A stretch of 64,000 nt of DNA from CAVSVP01 sp963731125 (GTDB lineage Bacteria; Pseudomonadota; Gammaproteobacteria; Competibacterales; Competibacteraceae), in contig CAVSVP010000007.1 in the NCBI GenBank assembly GCA_963731125.1, positions 496,001 through 560,000 of the forward strand, written 5' to 3'. The notes beneath the pieces are model-generated. The model was not told the DNA's origin. It saw only the letters and a program-made list of their open reading frames with translations, and did not search any database. Numbering within the stretch: the stretch's first letter is position 1; the number at the start of each line of letters is the position of its first letter. Below, piece after piece: positions 35,068 to 45,720 of this stretch. The position numbers and the translations under genes are program-made.

Positions 35068-38000
35068 ATGGCTGTGACTGGATTGAAAAAGACCAAGAAG
35101 GAGATAATTGCAGAAGAGGTCGCCCGCGCGGTGAGTGCTGGCAAGCCGGTGACGGTGGAGACGGTGGATTTTAGTGATCCGCAGCGGCCTAAGACCTGCC
35201 TGGAAGTTGATTTCCCTATTCTGCCGGTCAACCAGATTGCGGCAATCGAAGGCAATGCCGGCAAACCCATCTACCAGATGTCCAAGTGGTGGGCGCGGCG
35301 CCGGTCTAGCGTGTTCCGCTCCTTGCTGCTAGCAGCCAGCATGAAAGCCCCCGATCCTCCATTTCAAGCCGCCAAGGCGGTATGGGACATCTACTATGCT
35401 AACCACCAGCGAAAAGCCGCCCTTAAGCATCTGAAGGTCGCCGACATCTTTATGGGGGGTGGCACTACTCTCGTCGAGGGCTCACGTCTTGGTATGCAAA
35501 TGTTCGGCAACGACCTCAACCCCGTGGCCTGGTTTGTGGTCAAAAATGAGCTGGCCAAGGTGGACCCTGAGGAAGTCAAGGCTCTGCTCGCCGATATCGA
35601 GGCGGAGGTCAAGCCGCAGATCATCCCCTTCTATGCTTGCGACTGCCCACGTGGACACAAGGGCGTGTGGACGCACCGCCCCAGCGGTAAGGTTATGGAC
35701 GAGGGCTTTGATTCCCTGTCGCTTACGCCTGAGCAGCGCAAGGATTATGATTACCGGGGACCGGAAGTAATCTATGTCTTCTGGGCCAAGCACGGCCCCT
35801 GCCAGGTCACGGGTTGCGGCCACCGAACTCCGGTTATGACTAGCCCGGTGATGGCGATAAAGACTCTGTCGGTGAAGGCGTGGGAGCATACCTGCTCCCA
35901 ATGTGACACAGGCTTTGACATCGAAGAAGATGATGTTCGCATGGCGCCGGGCGTCCCGCTGGTGGTCGCTGAGGGAGAGCGTCCTTTCAGCGTGCTGGAC
36001 AGGCGGCATGGGGTAACCTGTCCCCATTGCGGTCATCGAACACTGCTCAAGCTTGGCAAGGGTAAGAACAAGAAAGTTGAGCTTACCCTGTTGGTTCACC
36101 CGCAGTGGTTGACGGGTTCACCTAAAAACGACGCCGAGGGGCGGGAGTATGGCGGCAGTGTCACCGATAGCCCAGAGGCCACCGCCGCATGGAACCAAGT
36201 GCGGGCCAGCCAAATGCGATTGTTGGAAGTTCGTGGTGCTCTGCCAAATAGGTTAATTTGTCCTGAAACGGGAAAGAAAATCGATACAGCGAAAGGCACT
36301 GTGCCGCGCAAGTCGAAGTATGCCTGCGGAGCCTGTGGCACGGTTCAGGATGTTTTAGAGACGGTCAAAGCGACTGGCAAGACTGGCCCAGTGGCCGCTT
36401 ACGCCATCCAAGGGTATTGCCCAACTTGTGATCGCGAGAGAAAGCCTTATGGTGGGCGCTTCTTTGCTCCAGTCACGGATGCCTCTGCGTTTAATGCGGC
36501 TCAAGATGAATGGGCTGCTCGCAAGGAAGATGATCTGGCAGCTTATTGGCCACGTAGCCCGGTGCCATACGGCTTTATGACAGGGATTGCCAATGGCGAC
36601 ATCCGTGAAGGACATGGGTTCACTCATTGGTGGACCATGTTTAATCCAAGGCAACTTCTTGTACATTCGCAATTACTAAGAGCAATTAACACTGTTGATG
36701 GCAGTTGCTATCAATGGGAATTACGCGAGTTTGTGCTTGGGGCATTCCAGCAGTACTTACGTAATCAATGTATGTTCGCGTTTTGGCATTTGTCTCACGA
36801 TCACTTCGCACCTGCGCTTTCCAACAACAACTTCCACTCGAAATCGACATTGATTGAGGTCGGCGTTTTCTTGAATAAGGGGTACGGTCCTTGGCCATCG
36901 ACTATTGCTTCGTTAGTGGAAGCTGCGGAATGGGCAAATATCCCTCTGGAACTAGTAAGCAATGAATGTCTTCAGGAAAATAACCCTTGGCTACGGGAAC
37001 TTGTGTCAGGTAAAAGCGAGAAGATTTCGTGTGGTGATCCTGTTCAAAATGGTGCAACCCTTGCATGCAATTCCAGCACCGATTTATCCTCCATCCCAAC
37101 CGCCTCCTATGATTTAGTCATCACCGACCCACCCTTCGGCGGACTCCTTCACTATGCGGAGTTAGCCGATTTCTTTTATGTCTGGCTGCGGCTGGTTCTA
37201 AAGGACCACTACCCAGATTACTTTGCGCCTGAATATACGCCCAAGGCGCTGGAAGTGGTTTCCAACCGTGCCCGTCAGCCGGAGGACCCAAATGGCTTCT
37301 ATCAACGTCTGCTTACCCAGTGCTGGCGCGAAGCTCATCGTATCCTAAAGCCAGGCGGCATCCTGGCTTTTACCTTCCATCACAGCGAGGACGAGCCTTG
37401 GATCGCTGTACTGGAAAGCCTCTTCGAGGCGGGTTTTTATCTGGAGGCGACCTATCCCATCCGCTCCGATGAAACCAAGGGCGAAGGCGAGTTTGGTTCG
37501 AAAAAGATTGAGTACGACATTATTCACGTCTGTCGCAAACGCCTAGAAGATCCCAAGCCCGTCAGTTGGGGCCGCATGCGCCGCGAGGTACTGTGGGATA
37601 TCCGCCAGCTTCAAGGCATCCTTGAGCATCATGCCAAGCAGGGCCTTCCTAAGGCCGATCTGCAGGTCATTAAACGCGGTAAGGCACTGGAATACTTCTC
37701 CCGTCACTATGGCAAGGTCTATGTGGACGAGGATAAGGAATTCACCGTCCGCGATGCCCTTATCGGCATCAATCAGCTCCTAGATGAGGAATCGGGCAAG
37801 AACCACGAGCCGCCGCCGGTTACTGCCGAGCCCTTTACCCGACAGTTCCTGCGCATCTTCGATGGTCGTGCGGAGCAACCGCGGGACCAGATGCAGAAGT
37901 TTCTGCGTGGCACCGGCATCGCGCCCAGTGAGTTTGAGGAGCGAGGCTGGTGTCGCGAGGAAAAGAAGATCTACCGCCTGGTCTCGCCGCTAGAGATCGC

Positions 38001-38286
38001 CCGCCACTGGTATGGCCGGCATCGGGTCAAGATGACCAGCGATTATGATCAAGTTATGTTCCTCATTGGAGCCTGCTTCGACGGCAGCGGCATTAATGCC
38101 ATAGATACCTTGAAAAACGAGAATTTTCGCCCGCATCCGGCCCTGAAGTCGCTGTTGGAATGGCACACCCGACGCGGTGCCACCCAGGAAATCCGCAACG
38201 CCGCCTCGCGGGCACTGACCATCTTTCAATCCTGGGAGCGTACCCATCAGGAACAGGTCCAACAGCTTGCCATGTTCTTCGGATAA
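35068..38286 (+). CDS. DUF1156 DNA methyltransferase with zinc ribbons (PglXI-like)
   Basis: 1072 residues. DUF1156 at the N-terminus (IEGNAGKPIYQMSKWWARRR), then SAM motif I as DIFMGGGTTLVEGSRLG. A long middle holds Cys pairs of several zinc-ribbon-like units (CDCPRGH, CSQCDTGFD, CPHCGHRT, CGACGTVQD, CPTCDRERK). The catalytic motif IV is VITDPPFGGLLHYAEL, typical of amino-methyltransferases (N6-adenine or N4-cytosine), followed by PGGILAFTFHHSEDEPW. COG1743 enzymes of this build are the PglXI methyltransferases of type 3 BREX. SD-like CGGAG precedes the ATG. It appears intact. Confidence 0.88.
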   Translation: MAVTGLKKTKKEIIAEEVARAVSAGKPVTVETVDFSDPQRPKTCLEVDFPILPVNQIAAIEGNAGKPIYQMSKWWARRRSSVFRSLLLAASMKAPDPPFQAAKAVWDIYYANHQRKAALKHLKVADIFMGGGTTLVEGSRLGMQMFGNDLNPVAWFVVKNELAKVDPEEVKALLADIEAEVKPQIIPFYACDCPRGHKGVWTHRPSGKVMDEGFDSLSLTPEQRKDYDYRGPEVIYVFWAKHGPCQVTGCGHRTPVMTSPVMAIKTLSVKAWEHTCSQCDTGFDIEEDDVRMAPGVPLVVAEGERPFSVLDRRHGVTCPHCGHRTLLKLGKGKNKKVELTLLVHPQWLTGSPKNDAEGREYGGSVTDSPEATAAWNQVRASQMRLLEVRGALPNRLICPETGKKIDTAKGTVPRKSKYACGACGTVQDVLETVKATGKTGPVAAYAIQGYCPTCDRERKPYGGRFFAPVTDASAFNAAQDEWAARKEDDLAAYWPRSPVPYGFMTGIANGDIREGHGFTHWWTMFNPRQLLVHSQLLRAINTVDGSCYQWELREFVLGAFQQYLRNQCMFAFWHLSHDHFAPALSNNNFHSKSTLIEVGVFLNKGYGPWPSTIASLVEAAEWANIPLELVSNECLQENNPWLRELVSGKSEKISCGDPVQNGATLACNSSTDLSSIPTASYDLVITDPPFGGLLHYAELADFFYVWLRLVLKDHYPDYFAPEYTPKALEVVSNRARQPEDPNGFYQRLLTQCWREAHRILKPGGILAFTFHHSEDEPWIAVLESLFEAGFYLEATYPIRSDETKGEGEFGSKKIEYDIIHVCRKRLEDPKPVSWGRMRREVLWDIRQLQGILEHHAKQGLPKADLQVIKRGKALEYFSRHYGKVYVDEDKEFTVRDALIGINQLLDEESGKNHEPPPVTAEPFTRQFLRIFDGRAEQPRDQMQKFLRGTGIAPSEFEERGWCREEKKIYRLVSPLEIARHWYGRHRVKMTSDYDQVMFLIGACFDGSGINAIDTLKNENFRPHPALKSLLEWHTRRGATQEIRNAASRALTIFQSWERTHQEQVQQLAMFFG

Positions 38287-38295
38287 TAAGCCGCC

Positions 38296-38817
38296 ATGCG
38301 TCTGGTAAGGGACAGAGTGTGGGTGCGGCGTGGTTTTGCACTGCTGTGGGATGCGGATACCCTGGCGGAACTGGCATCGCCCAGCGAAGTCGTGTCGATT
38401 CGGGGATTCTTCGAGTTGGTTAAAGATTGGCCGGAAGATCTGCCCAGCGGTGACGGTAATACCCTGGTTGTTGCGGGGCTTGAGGGATGCATCGATGTCC
38501 TTACGCCCGATGACGCTGAGGTCTGGATCGAGCAAGACCTCAGGCCGCAGATACTCAATTTCCAGGAGGAATACGAAGGGCAGGCAGGACTGGTATTTTG
38601 GCTGCCCAGCGGGCGACAGCGCATCTATAATACCCACGCCACCGGGTCCTACTTCTGGCGCTGTGCTCCGCCCTGCAAGGACCAGTCGCTCGCCCTGGGG
38701 CGTATTTTATGGGCAGGCGCAGAGGTGGATGCAGGCCACATCCTCAATCCACAGGTGACAAACCAGGACTATGATGGCCCGGCATGGATCGGCCTGCATC
38801 ATCCAAGAATCTCCTGA
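38296..38817 (+). CDS. 173-residue protein of unknown family in the defence operon
   Basis: Lies nine bases after the methyltransferase and overlaps the helicase start by one base (TGATGG), so it is part of the operon. No P-loop, helix-turn-helix or nuclease motif is seen. Features: VWVRRGFALLWDADTLAEL, EVVSIRGFFELVKDWPEDLP, TLVVAGLEGCIDVLTPDDAE, AGLVFWLPSGRQRIYNT and TGSYFWRCAPP. The alternation of hydrophobic strands with loops resembles a small alpha/beta fold. It does not show the Walker motif expected for BrxF. It may be a specificity or scaffold component; that is inference from position. Confidence 0.7.
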   Translation: MRLVRDRVWVRRGFALLWDADTLAELASPSEVVSIRGFFELVKDWPEDLPSGDGNTLVVAGLEGCIDVLTPDDAEVWIEQDLRPQILNFQEEYEGQAGLVFWLPSGRQRIYNTHATGSYFWRCAPPCKDQSLALGRILWAGAEVDAGHILNPQVTNQDYDGPAWIGLHHPRIS

Positions 38818-41795
38818 TGGAGAAGGTCGTCACCCTTCAGCCCGGCCAGCGGGTTACCCATGTCGAATTCGGCTCCGGGGTTATCATTGATGCGCCTCGT
38901 GATGGTTATGTTCGCACTTTCTTTTCCGACGGCGAACGTCAAGTCCCGCTGGCCTCGATCCGCCCCGAGCTGTCGCACACTCAACTTATCCTGGCCAACG
39001 TCGCAGGTACGGCAGAGCGCCTGCGCAAGGCGTGGCTTGTCTATGAAGCCCATGCTTTGCCGCTGATGGAGAATGCTGCCGCGCTGACGGCCGCTAAAAT
39101 CGATCTTTTGCCCCATCAGGTGGTATTGACCCACCGGATCGCGACAACATCACCGCGGCGCTTTCTTATCGCTGACGAGGTTGGTTTGGGTAAGACCATC
39201 GAAACAGCGCTCATCCTGCGGGAGCTGGCCAGCCGCAGCGAGCTGCGCCGCGCCCTGATGGTGGTACCCGCCGGCCTGGTTAACAACTGGCACCGGGAAC
39301 TGAATGAGGTATTTAACCTCAATTTCGAGGTCTTCGGCAGCGAAGGCGATGTCACTGACCGTAAGTCAAATGCCTTTGCTAAACATGACCGGCTCATCGC
39401 CAGCATCGACACGCTGAAGCGGCCGGTGCGAGTGCGCCGATTATTGGAGGCACCGGCCTGGGACTTAGTGGTGTTCGACGAAGCTCATCACCTAACTGCC
39501 TATCGAACGGGCAACAAGATTCGCAAGACCGAGAACTATAAGCTGGCGGAGGCGCTTAAGAATCACTCCCGTGATCTGTTGCTGTTATCGGCGACTCCTC
39601 ACCAAGGCGACCATTTTCGTTTTTGGATGCTGATCCAGCTTCTTAACCCCACCCTGTTCGAGGAACCGGAAGATATGGTTGAGCACCGCCACCGCCTGAA
39701 CACGCTCGTGTTCCGCCGGACTAAGGCTAGGGTGTCTAAAAACGCCATCTTTAGGCCAAATTCATTGCCCGTTTTTTGGACCCTGAGAATATCGCCGTGA
39801 CACCGATTCACGTTGGGTTTGGAACCAATCAGCGAGGTCCAAAAAGTGGTTAAAGCAAATTGGCCGATTTAGACGCCCTAGACTAAGGCCGACGCCTGTG
39901 CACCTGATGGCTCCCCCCTATTCGCCAGGCGCTGGGTACATACCGAATCCTTCCTGATGTCCGAGGACGAACGTCGCTTCTATGGTGAGCTACGCGCCTA
40001 TCTTCAGGACGGCTTTGCCCTGGCCCAGCGCCAGGGCAACCAGGGACGGGCGCTAGGCTTTGTGATGGCCATCTTTCAGAAGATCGCCGCGTCGAGTTTT
40101 GCGGCGGTACAGCGCACCCTGCGCCGACGGCTGCTGATGCTAACACTGCACGAGGCTATCTTGTGCGACCGCAACCTGGACATTGACGGCCGGGAGGAGC
40201 TTCTTGATGAAGCCCGGCAGCTTATTAAGGCGGAATACGGCTTGGGTGATGATCCAGTGGGGCGCAGCGAGGTGGACCGAGTACTCGCCGATCTAAAGGT
40301 GCGTCTCGTCAAGCGGCTTGATAAGGAGCTGGAGCTGGCCTCCGATCCCTATGCCAGCGAGTTCGCAGCCACCCATGCCGAGGAAGCCGCAGCGACAACC
40401 GTGAACCTGGCGTTGCCGGAGGAGCGGCAGCGCATCCGGGCCTTGCTCGCAGCTTGCCCGGAGGAACGAGAAACCAAGGCCGACAAGCTGTTACGCGCCC
40501 TGGGAGTGCTTTGGCGTCAAGACCCTGATGAGAAAGTGGTTGTGTTTGCCACCTATCTAGGTACAGTCGATCTTCTGGCGAGGGAGATTGAACTGGCCTA
40601 TCCGGGCCAGGGTGTGGTGGTACTTCGCGGTGGGGATCACGGAGCCAAGTTGGCCGCCGAACGCCGTTTTCGTCAAAAGCACGGGCCTAAGGTGATGGTC
40701 TGTACCGCCGCCGGTCGGGAGGGAATTAATCTCCAGTTCGCCAGAATTCTTTTCAACTTTGATCTGCCCTGGAACCCTATGGATGTGGAGCAGCGTATCG
40801 GGCGTATTCACCGCTATGGTCAGAACCACACGGCGCAGGTCTACAACCTGATCCTATCGGACACTATTGAGGGGCGTATTTTCCTTCTCCTGGACAGCAA
40901 GCTCCGGGAGATTGCTCGAGCGCTAGGTAAGGTGGACGAGTACGGTAATCTCGCCGAAGACCTGCGATCCCAGATTCTGGGACAACTCTCGGAACGTCTG
41001 AGCTATGATCGCCTGTATCAGGAGGCCCTGTCAGATCCTGAGCTGCGGCGCACCCGTCATGAACTTCAAGCGGCTCTAGCCCATGCGACCGAGGCCCGTA
41101 AGGTGGTATTCGAGCTGTTTCAGGATTTAGATGGCTTCAGCCTCGATGACTACCAGCCGCTTGCAGATATCTCTACTAGTATTGATCGCCTTGTGCGCTT
41201 TCTGAAAGCCGCCATAGAGGACCAAGGTCAGCGGGTAGTGCAGCTTAATAGCGGACTATTTGAGGTGTTAGATAATCATGGAGCGCCTATAGTCCGCTTC
41301 ACCACTTGGCGGGAACGAGCCAAAGAACAGGATGAGATTGACCTGCTCGGCCTCGACCATCCGATCATTCATCAGGCTCTGGCTCGCTGGCGTGCCTTTC
41401 CTCCAGAGGAGATGGGCGTAGTGGTTCAGAGCGATAACGGAGAAACTGGCGTTCTGACATGGTGGCTGATCGAAAGCCATGGCAAGAGGGGAGAGCAGAT
41501 TACTCGTCTCCAACCCTTGGCCATCAGCCCGAATGGCACCCGTCTCCCCGCATGGGAGCGGCTTGGGGAGGCTATATTGCACCGTACGCCGGGACGCTCA
41601 TCGCTGGATACCAATCAACGTGCACTACTCCTTAGGGAGCACCTTGAGCCGATGCTTTATCGAGAACTGCAATATCGTGGCCTGGTGAAAGACGATGGTG
41701 GATTTTCGGCTAGACTGATCGGGTGGGTTGAAGTTGCGTACTGCTCAGGTACCAGCACTGAATCTGGTTCAGGAAACGATACAGTTCATTGGTGA
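38817..41795 (+). pseudogene. SNF2-type helicase (BrxHII-like) interrupted by a 153-bp element
   Basis: First part 38817-39727: LIADEVGLGKTIETALIL (motif I), LVVFDEAHHLT (II), LLLLSATPHQGDHFRFW (III), up to HRLNTLVFRRTKA. Second part 39881-41795: VVVFATYLGTVDLLA, MVCTAAGREGINLQFA (V) and MDVEQRIGRIHRYGQ (VI), the SNF2 C-terminal half. Deleting 39728-39880 and one 9-bp duplicate joins TLVFRRTK to ADACAPDGSPLF in frame, giving 938 residues. At present the first product stops at 39798-39800, and the second could only start at a downstream ATG (39957). Without both lobes, ATPase function is unlikely. COG0553 helicases are the BrxHII component of type 3 BREX. Confidence 0.85.
39728..39880. mobile_element. 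153-bp MITE inside the helicase gene
   Basis: Termini TAGGGTGTCTAAA (39728-39740) and TTTAGACGCCCTA (39868-39880) are inverted repeats with one mismatch, flanked by the 9-bp direct repeat GACTAAGGC (39719-39727, 39881-39889). The GGGTGTCTAAA-like end and 8-9-bp duplication resemble IS256-type elements; this link is inference. It brings stop codons into the helicase frame. Confidence 0.88.
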
Positions 41796-41910
41796 ATTTT
41801 CGCAGCGCGAGGTTGACGCACTTTCACAAACCGAGACGTAACTGAATCTCCTGCAATAAGATTGACAAATACCTTTGCTAATAATGCGATAATCTGCAAG
41901 GCGAGCCGGT

Positions 41911-44900
41911 TCAACCGCCGTTTTGCTCTAACCCCTCCTCCACGGCCAGTACAATAGTTTCCAGGGCCTCCTGGTAAGCACCGGCGTCCTCCCACATACC
42001 GCGTTGCATAGCCTCCAGTAAGCGCTCGCTCATTTCCCTTAGGGCATGGGGATTGTGTTGTTCTAGAAATGTCCGGGTGGCGGGATCCAGCAGATAAGCA
42101 TCCGCCACTAAAGCATACTGATAATCCTGCACGACCTGGGTGGTAGCATCATAGGCGAATAGATAATCCACGGTGGCGGCCATTTCGAAAGCCCCTTTAT
42201 AACCGTGACGCTTTACCCCTTCAATCCACTTTGGATTAACCACCCGGCTACGAATCACTCGGTTGATTTCCTCCTGCAGAGTCCGGATACGCGGCGCTTG
42301 CGGCTGGGAATGATCGCCATGATAGATAACCGCCCGCTCTCCCCGCAAAGTCTCTACGCTAACCGCCATGCCGCCCTGGAACTGGTAGTAATCATCGGAA
42401 TCCAGGATATCGTGCTCCCGGTTGTCTTGATTATGCAGAATTACCTCGATGCCGGCCAGCCGCCGGCGAAACGTATCGTGGGCGGCGGTGCCGGCATCCT
42501 GCTGGCCATAGGCATAGCCTCCCCAGTTGACATAGGCTGTGGCAAGATCTGCCCGCTCCGACCAATGCCGTTCATCGATGGGTCCCTGTAAACCGGCACC
42601 ATAAGCCCCCGGTTTTGAACCAAAAATACGCCAGCCCGCCTGCTGACGGGCCGGCTTGGCGGCAAGTCCGCGGGCCATAAGAGCTTGGGTTTCCTGCTGT
42701 ATACGCGCCCTAAGCGGATTGACGTCTTCCGGTTCGTCGAGGGCCGCGACGGCCTGGACGGCGGCATCAAACAGCCGGATAACGTTGCTAAACGCATCGC
42801 GGAAAAAGCCCGAGACCCGCAGCATCACATCAACCCGCGGCCTGTCCAGCGCAGTGACTGGAAGGATCTCAAAATCCACCACTCGATTACTGCCCGGTGC
42901 CCAAACCGGCCGTACGCCCAGGAGGGCGAATGCTTGGGCGATATCGTCGCCGCCGGTACGCATCGTGGCCGTTCCCCACACCGATAAGCCCAGGCTGCGC
43001 GGAAAATCCCCCTGTTCCTGGAGATGGCGCTCGATAAGCAAAGCGGCCGCTTGAAAACCCAGCCGCCAGGCAGTGACAGTAGGTATGGCGCGCACGTCTA
43101 CCGAGTAAAAATTACGGCCGGTTGGCAGCACTTCCAGGCGCCCCCGGCTGGGCGCGCCGCTGGGACCGGCGGGTACAAATCGCCCGTCGAGGGCGGCCAA
43201 GAAATGAGCCATTTCCTGAGGGCCGCAACGGTCCAGGTTAGGGGCGACTTGCGTGTGAATGCGTTGCAACACGCTATGCACTTGACCATTAAGAGAATAG
43301 CGTAGATCGGCTGGGTCTTTCTCAGACTGGGAACTACGTTCGCCGTGGGCCAGCAACTGCCGTGCGTATAGCTCCAGGCGTTCTCGGGTGTCTCCCTGGG
43401 TCCTCCAGGGTTGGGAACTCACTGCCGCTAAAGCAGTTGGACGGGGCCCCAGCCAGGATTCCGCCATAAGGCAGTCCAGGGGATCAAACGCCTCGCCTAA
43501 GGCAAATGCCTGGCTCAAGACCCGCAGCAGACTGGCATTTGCGTCCTGGCCATTGCCGTAAGGCAACCGGGCTAGCGCCAGCAGAGTATCGATGCGTTGT
43601 TCGTCCCGCGGCGATTCTCCGAAGATATGCAGCCCATCGCGGATCTGAGCTTCCTTTAATTCGCAGAGATACGCGTCCGTGCGCTGTAAGAGTGTGTCTT
43701 CATTGCGGCTGTCCTGGGGTAGAGCGGCGAATCCCAACTCCCGGTGTAGTTGGCAGGTTTCAATGTGTTCCAGAATCTCGCGGCGCAGCAGCTTGGCGCG
43801 GCGTGGATCAACGCTAAGGGCGTCGTAATATTCGTCTACCAGACGCTCCAGATCCCGCAAGGGCCCGTAGGATTCGGCCCGGGTCAAAGGCGGCACCAAA
43901 TGGTCGATGATAACGGCCTGAGCACGACGTTTGGCCTGCGCGCCTTCCCCCGGATCATTGACGATAAACGGGTAGACATGGGGCAGGGGACCGAAAATTA
44001 GATCGGGCCAGCAATGCTGGGACAGAGCGATGCTTTTGCCGGGCAGCCATTCCAGATTACCGTGCTTGCCGACATGCACAACGGCGTCCGCCCGATAGCT
44101 TTGCCGCAACCAGCAGTAAAAAGCCAAATAAGCATGGGGCGGCACCAGATCGGGATCGTGATATGTCGCGGATAAGTCCAGGTGATAACCCCGCGCCGGT
44201 TGAATGCCTAAAAAAGTCAGCCCGAACCGGTGGCCGGGTATCATTATCCGACCTTCCCGAACCATCGGATCGGCCTCCGGCGCACCCCAGCGCGCCCGTA
44301 TTTGGGAGCGGTTGCTGTCTGGCAATTGGGCGAACCAGGCCTGATAGTCCGCCAGGCTTAGGCTCTGGAAACAAGGTCGCAGCTCCCGGCTGTCAGGATC
44401 ATTGGTGACACCGCCCAGCAAGAGTTGCATTAATCCGGTGCCATCCGGAGGTATTTCCGCCACCGGATAGCCGGCCTGTTGTAAGGCGCGCAGCATGTTT
44501 ACCACAGAGGCCGGAGTATCGAGGCCTACCCCATTGCCCAGCCGACCCTCGCGGGTTGGATAGTTAGCCAAGATCAGAGCAATGCGTTTTTCCCGGTTAG
44601 GCCGCAGTGCCAGCTGCGTCCAATAGTGCGCCAGTTGCGCGACGAAATCCACGCGCTCTGGCACTGGTCGGTAGGCCACCACATCGACTTCGGTATGCTT
44701 ACAGCGGCGCAGCAGCCCCTTAAAGCTTACCGCCCGACTGATGACGCGCCCGTCCACTTCCGGCAGTGCCACGTTCATGGCCAGGTCCCGGGAGGTTAAC
44801 CCTTGAGTGTCTGACCGCCAGTCTTCCTCGTTGCTGCCGGCCAGAATCACCTGCAACACCGGCACATCCGCTTGCAGGGGCCGCTCTAAGGGGGTCTCGG

Positions 44901-45720
44901 TGGCCGATAGGGAAAAACCGGTGGTATTAAGAATAACTTTTACCCTCGTTTCCCGGCACAAGGTTTCCACCACTTCCAGACACAGGGGTTCCTTGAGGGA
45001 GGTAAGCGCGATAGGCAACGGATTAAGGCCTTGAGCCTGCAGACCGGCAATAAGCGCATCGAAAACCTGAGTGTTATCCGCCTGCAGATGGGCACGGTAA
45101 AACAGCAGTGCAGCCACCGGCTGACTCGTCCGCCATTCCCGACGCCAACAAGCCAGGTCGGCAATGGCCTGGCGGGGGTGATAAATGGCGACTCTGGGTA
45201 ATGGTTTTGGTTCCGGGGCTGCGCCGGGTTGTGCAAAAAACGTCTGCCCGAGAAAAGCAAATAATGACCGGGCATTGTCCGGCCCGCCTTCTCGTAAATA
45301 GCGCCAAATACGGTGACAAGTCGCCTCCGGAACATTGCTCAGCCGAATCAATTCCGGATCCGGGGTATCGTCGCCGGGGATCAGCGCCAAGCTGATGCGC
45401 TTGCGGGTACATAACTCGGTCAGCTGTTCCACACCATAGGGCCAATAGCTGACTCCTCCCAGCAATACGAGTACAATCAGACGGGCATGCTGCAGCACTT
45501 CATCGACATACAAGTCCACCGCCGCATGTTGGCGTAAATGTAGCAAATTAGCCAGGCGCAAGCTGGGGTAATCCGCCGGCTGTACGGTATAGGCACTGGC
45601 CAGCAGGGCGATATCGGTATCGGCAGCCGACAGAATAATGATATCCGCCCGGCTCTGGGCGAGGTGGGTGATACCCTCTTCGCCGACGTAGCCGCCGGGT
45701 TTGGTCTGTAATAAATGCAC
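41911..45720 (-). CDS. cobN: Cobaltochelatase large subunit CobN
   Basis: 1269 residues, usual CobN length. Visible family segments: LGGVSYWPYGVEQLTELC, NREKRIALILANYPTREGRL, GNGVGLDTPASVVNMLRALQ, VVHVGKHGNLEWLPGKSIAL, YNDPGEGAQAKRRAQ-like VNDPGEGAQAKRRAQAV, and a C-terminal region with GAYGAGLQG and YVNWGGYAYG. CobN binds the corrin substrate (hydrogenobyrinic acid a,c-diamide) and, with I and D subunits, inserts cobalt using ATP. The start is a GTG at 45720 that overlaps the cobW stop (TAGTG), so the two are coupled. CobS/CobT are not seen; ChlI/ChlD-like genes at 24.6-26.4 kb may be its partners. Confidence 0.95.
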   Translation of the reverse strand: MHLLQTKPGGYVGEEGITHLAQSRADIIILSAADTDIALLASAYTVQPADYPSLRLANLLHLRQHAAVDLYVDEVLQHARLIVLVLLGGVSYWPYGVEQLTELCTRKRISLALIPGDDTPDPELIRLSNVPEATCHRIWRYLREGGPDNARSLFAFLGQTFFAQPGAAPEPKPLPRVAIYHPRQAIADLACWRREWRTSQPVAALLFYRAHLQADNTQVFDALIAGLQAQGLNPLPIALTSLKEPLCLEVVETLCRETRVKVILNTTGFSLSATETPLERPLQADVPVLQVILAGSNEEDWRSDTQGLTSRDLAMNVALPEVDGRVISRAVSFKGLLRRCKHTEVDVVAYRPVPERVDFVAQLAHYWTQLALRPNREKRIALILANYPTREGRLGNGVGLDTPASVVNMLRALQQAGYPVAEIPPDGTGLMQLLLGGVTNDPDSRELRPCFQSLSLADYQAWFAQLPDSNRSQIRARWGAPEADPMVREGRIMIPGHRFGLTFLGIQPARGYHLDLSATYHDPDLVPPHAYLAFYCWLRQSYRADAVVHVGKHGNLEWLPGKSIALSQHCWPDLIFGPLPHVYPFIVNDPGEGAQAKRRAQAVIIDHLVPPLTRAESYGPLRDLERLVDEYYDALSVDPRRAKLLRREILEHIETCQLHRELGFAALPQDSRNEDTLLQRTDAYLCELKEAQIRDGLHIFGESPRDEQRIDTLLALARLPYGNGQDANASLLRVLSQAFALGEAFDPLDCLMAESWLGPRPTALAAVSSQPWRTQGDTRERLELYARQLLAHGERSSQSEKDPADLRYSLNGQVHSVLQRIHTQVAPNLDRCGPQEMAHFLAALDGRFVPAGPSGAPSRGRLEVLPTGRNFYSVDVRAIPTVTAWRLGFQAAALLIERHLQEQGDFPRSLGLSVWGTATMRTGGDDIAQAFALLGVRPVWAPGSNRVVDFEILPVTALDRPRVDVMLRVSGFFRDAFSNVIRLFDAAVQAVAALDEPEDVNPLRARIQQETQALMARGLAAKPARQQAGWRIFGSKPGAYGAGLQGPIDERHWSERADLATAYVNWGGYAYGQQDAGTAAHDTFRRRLAGIEVILHNQDNREHDILDSDDYYQFQGGMAVSVETLRGERAVIYHGDHSQPQAPRIRTLQEEINRVIRSRVVNPKWIEGVKRHGYKGAFEMAATVDYLFAYDATTQVVQDYQYALVADAYLLDPATRTFLEQHNPHALREMSERLLEAMQRGMWEDAGAYQEALETIVLAVEEGLEQNGG

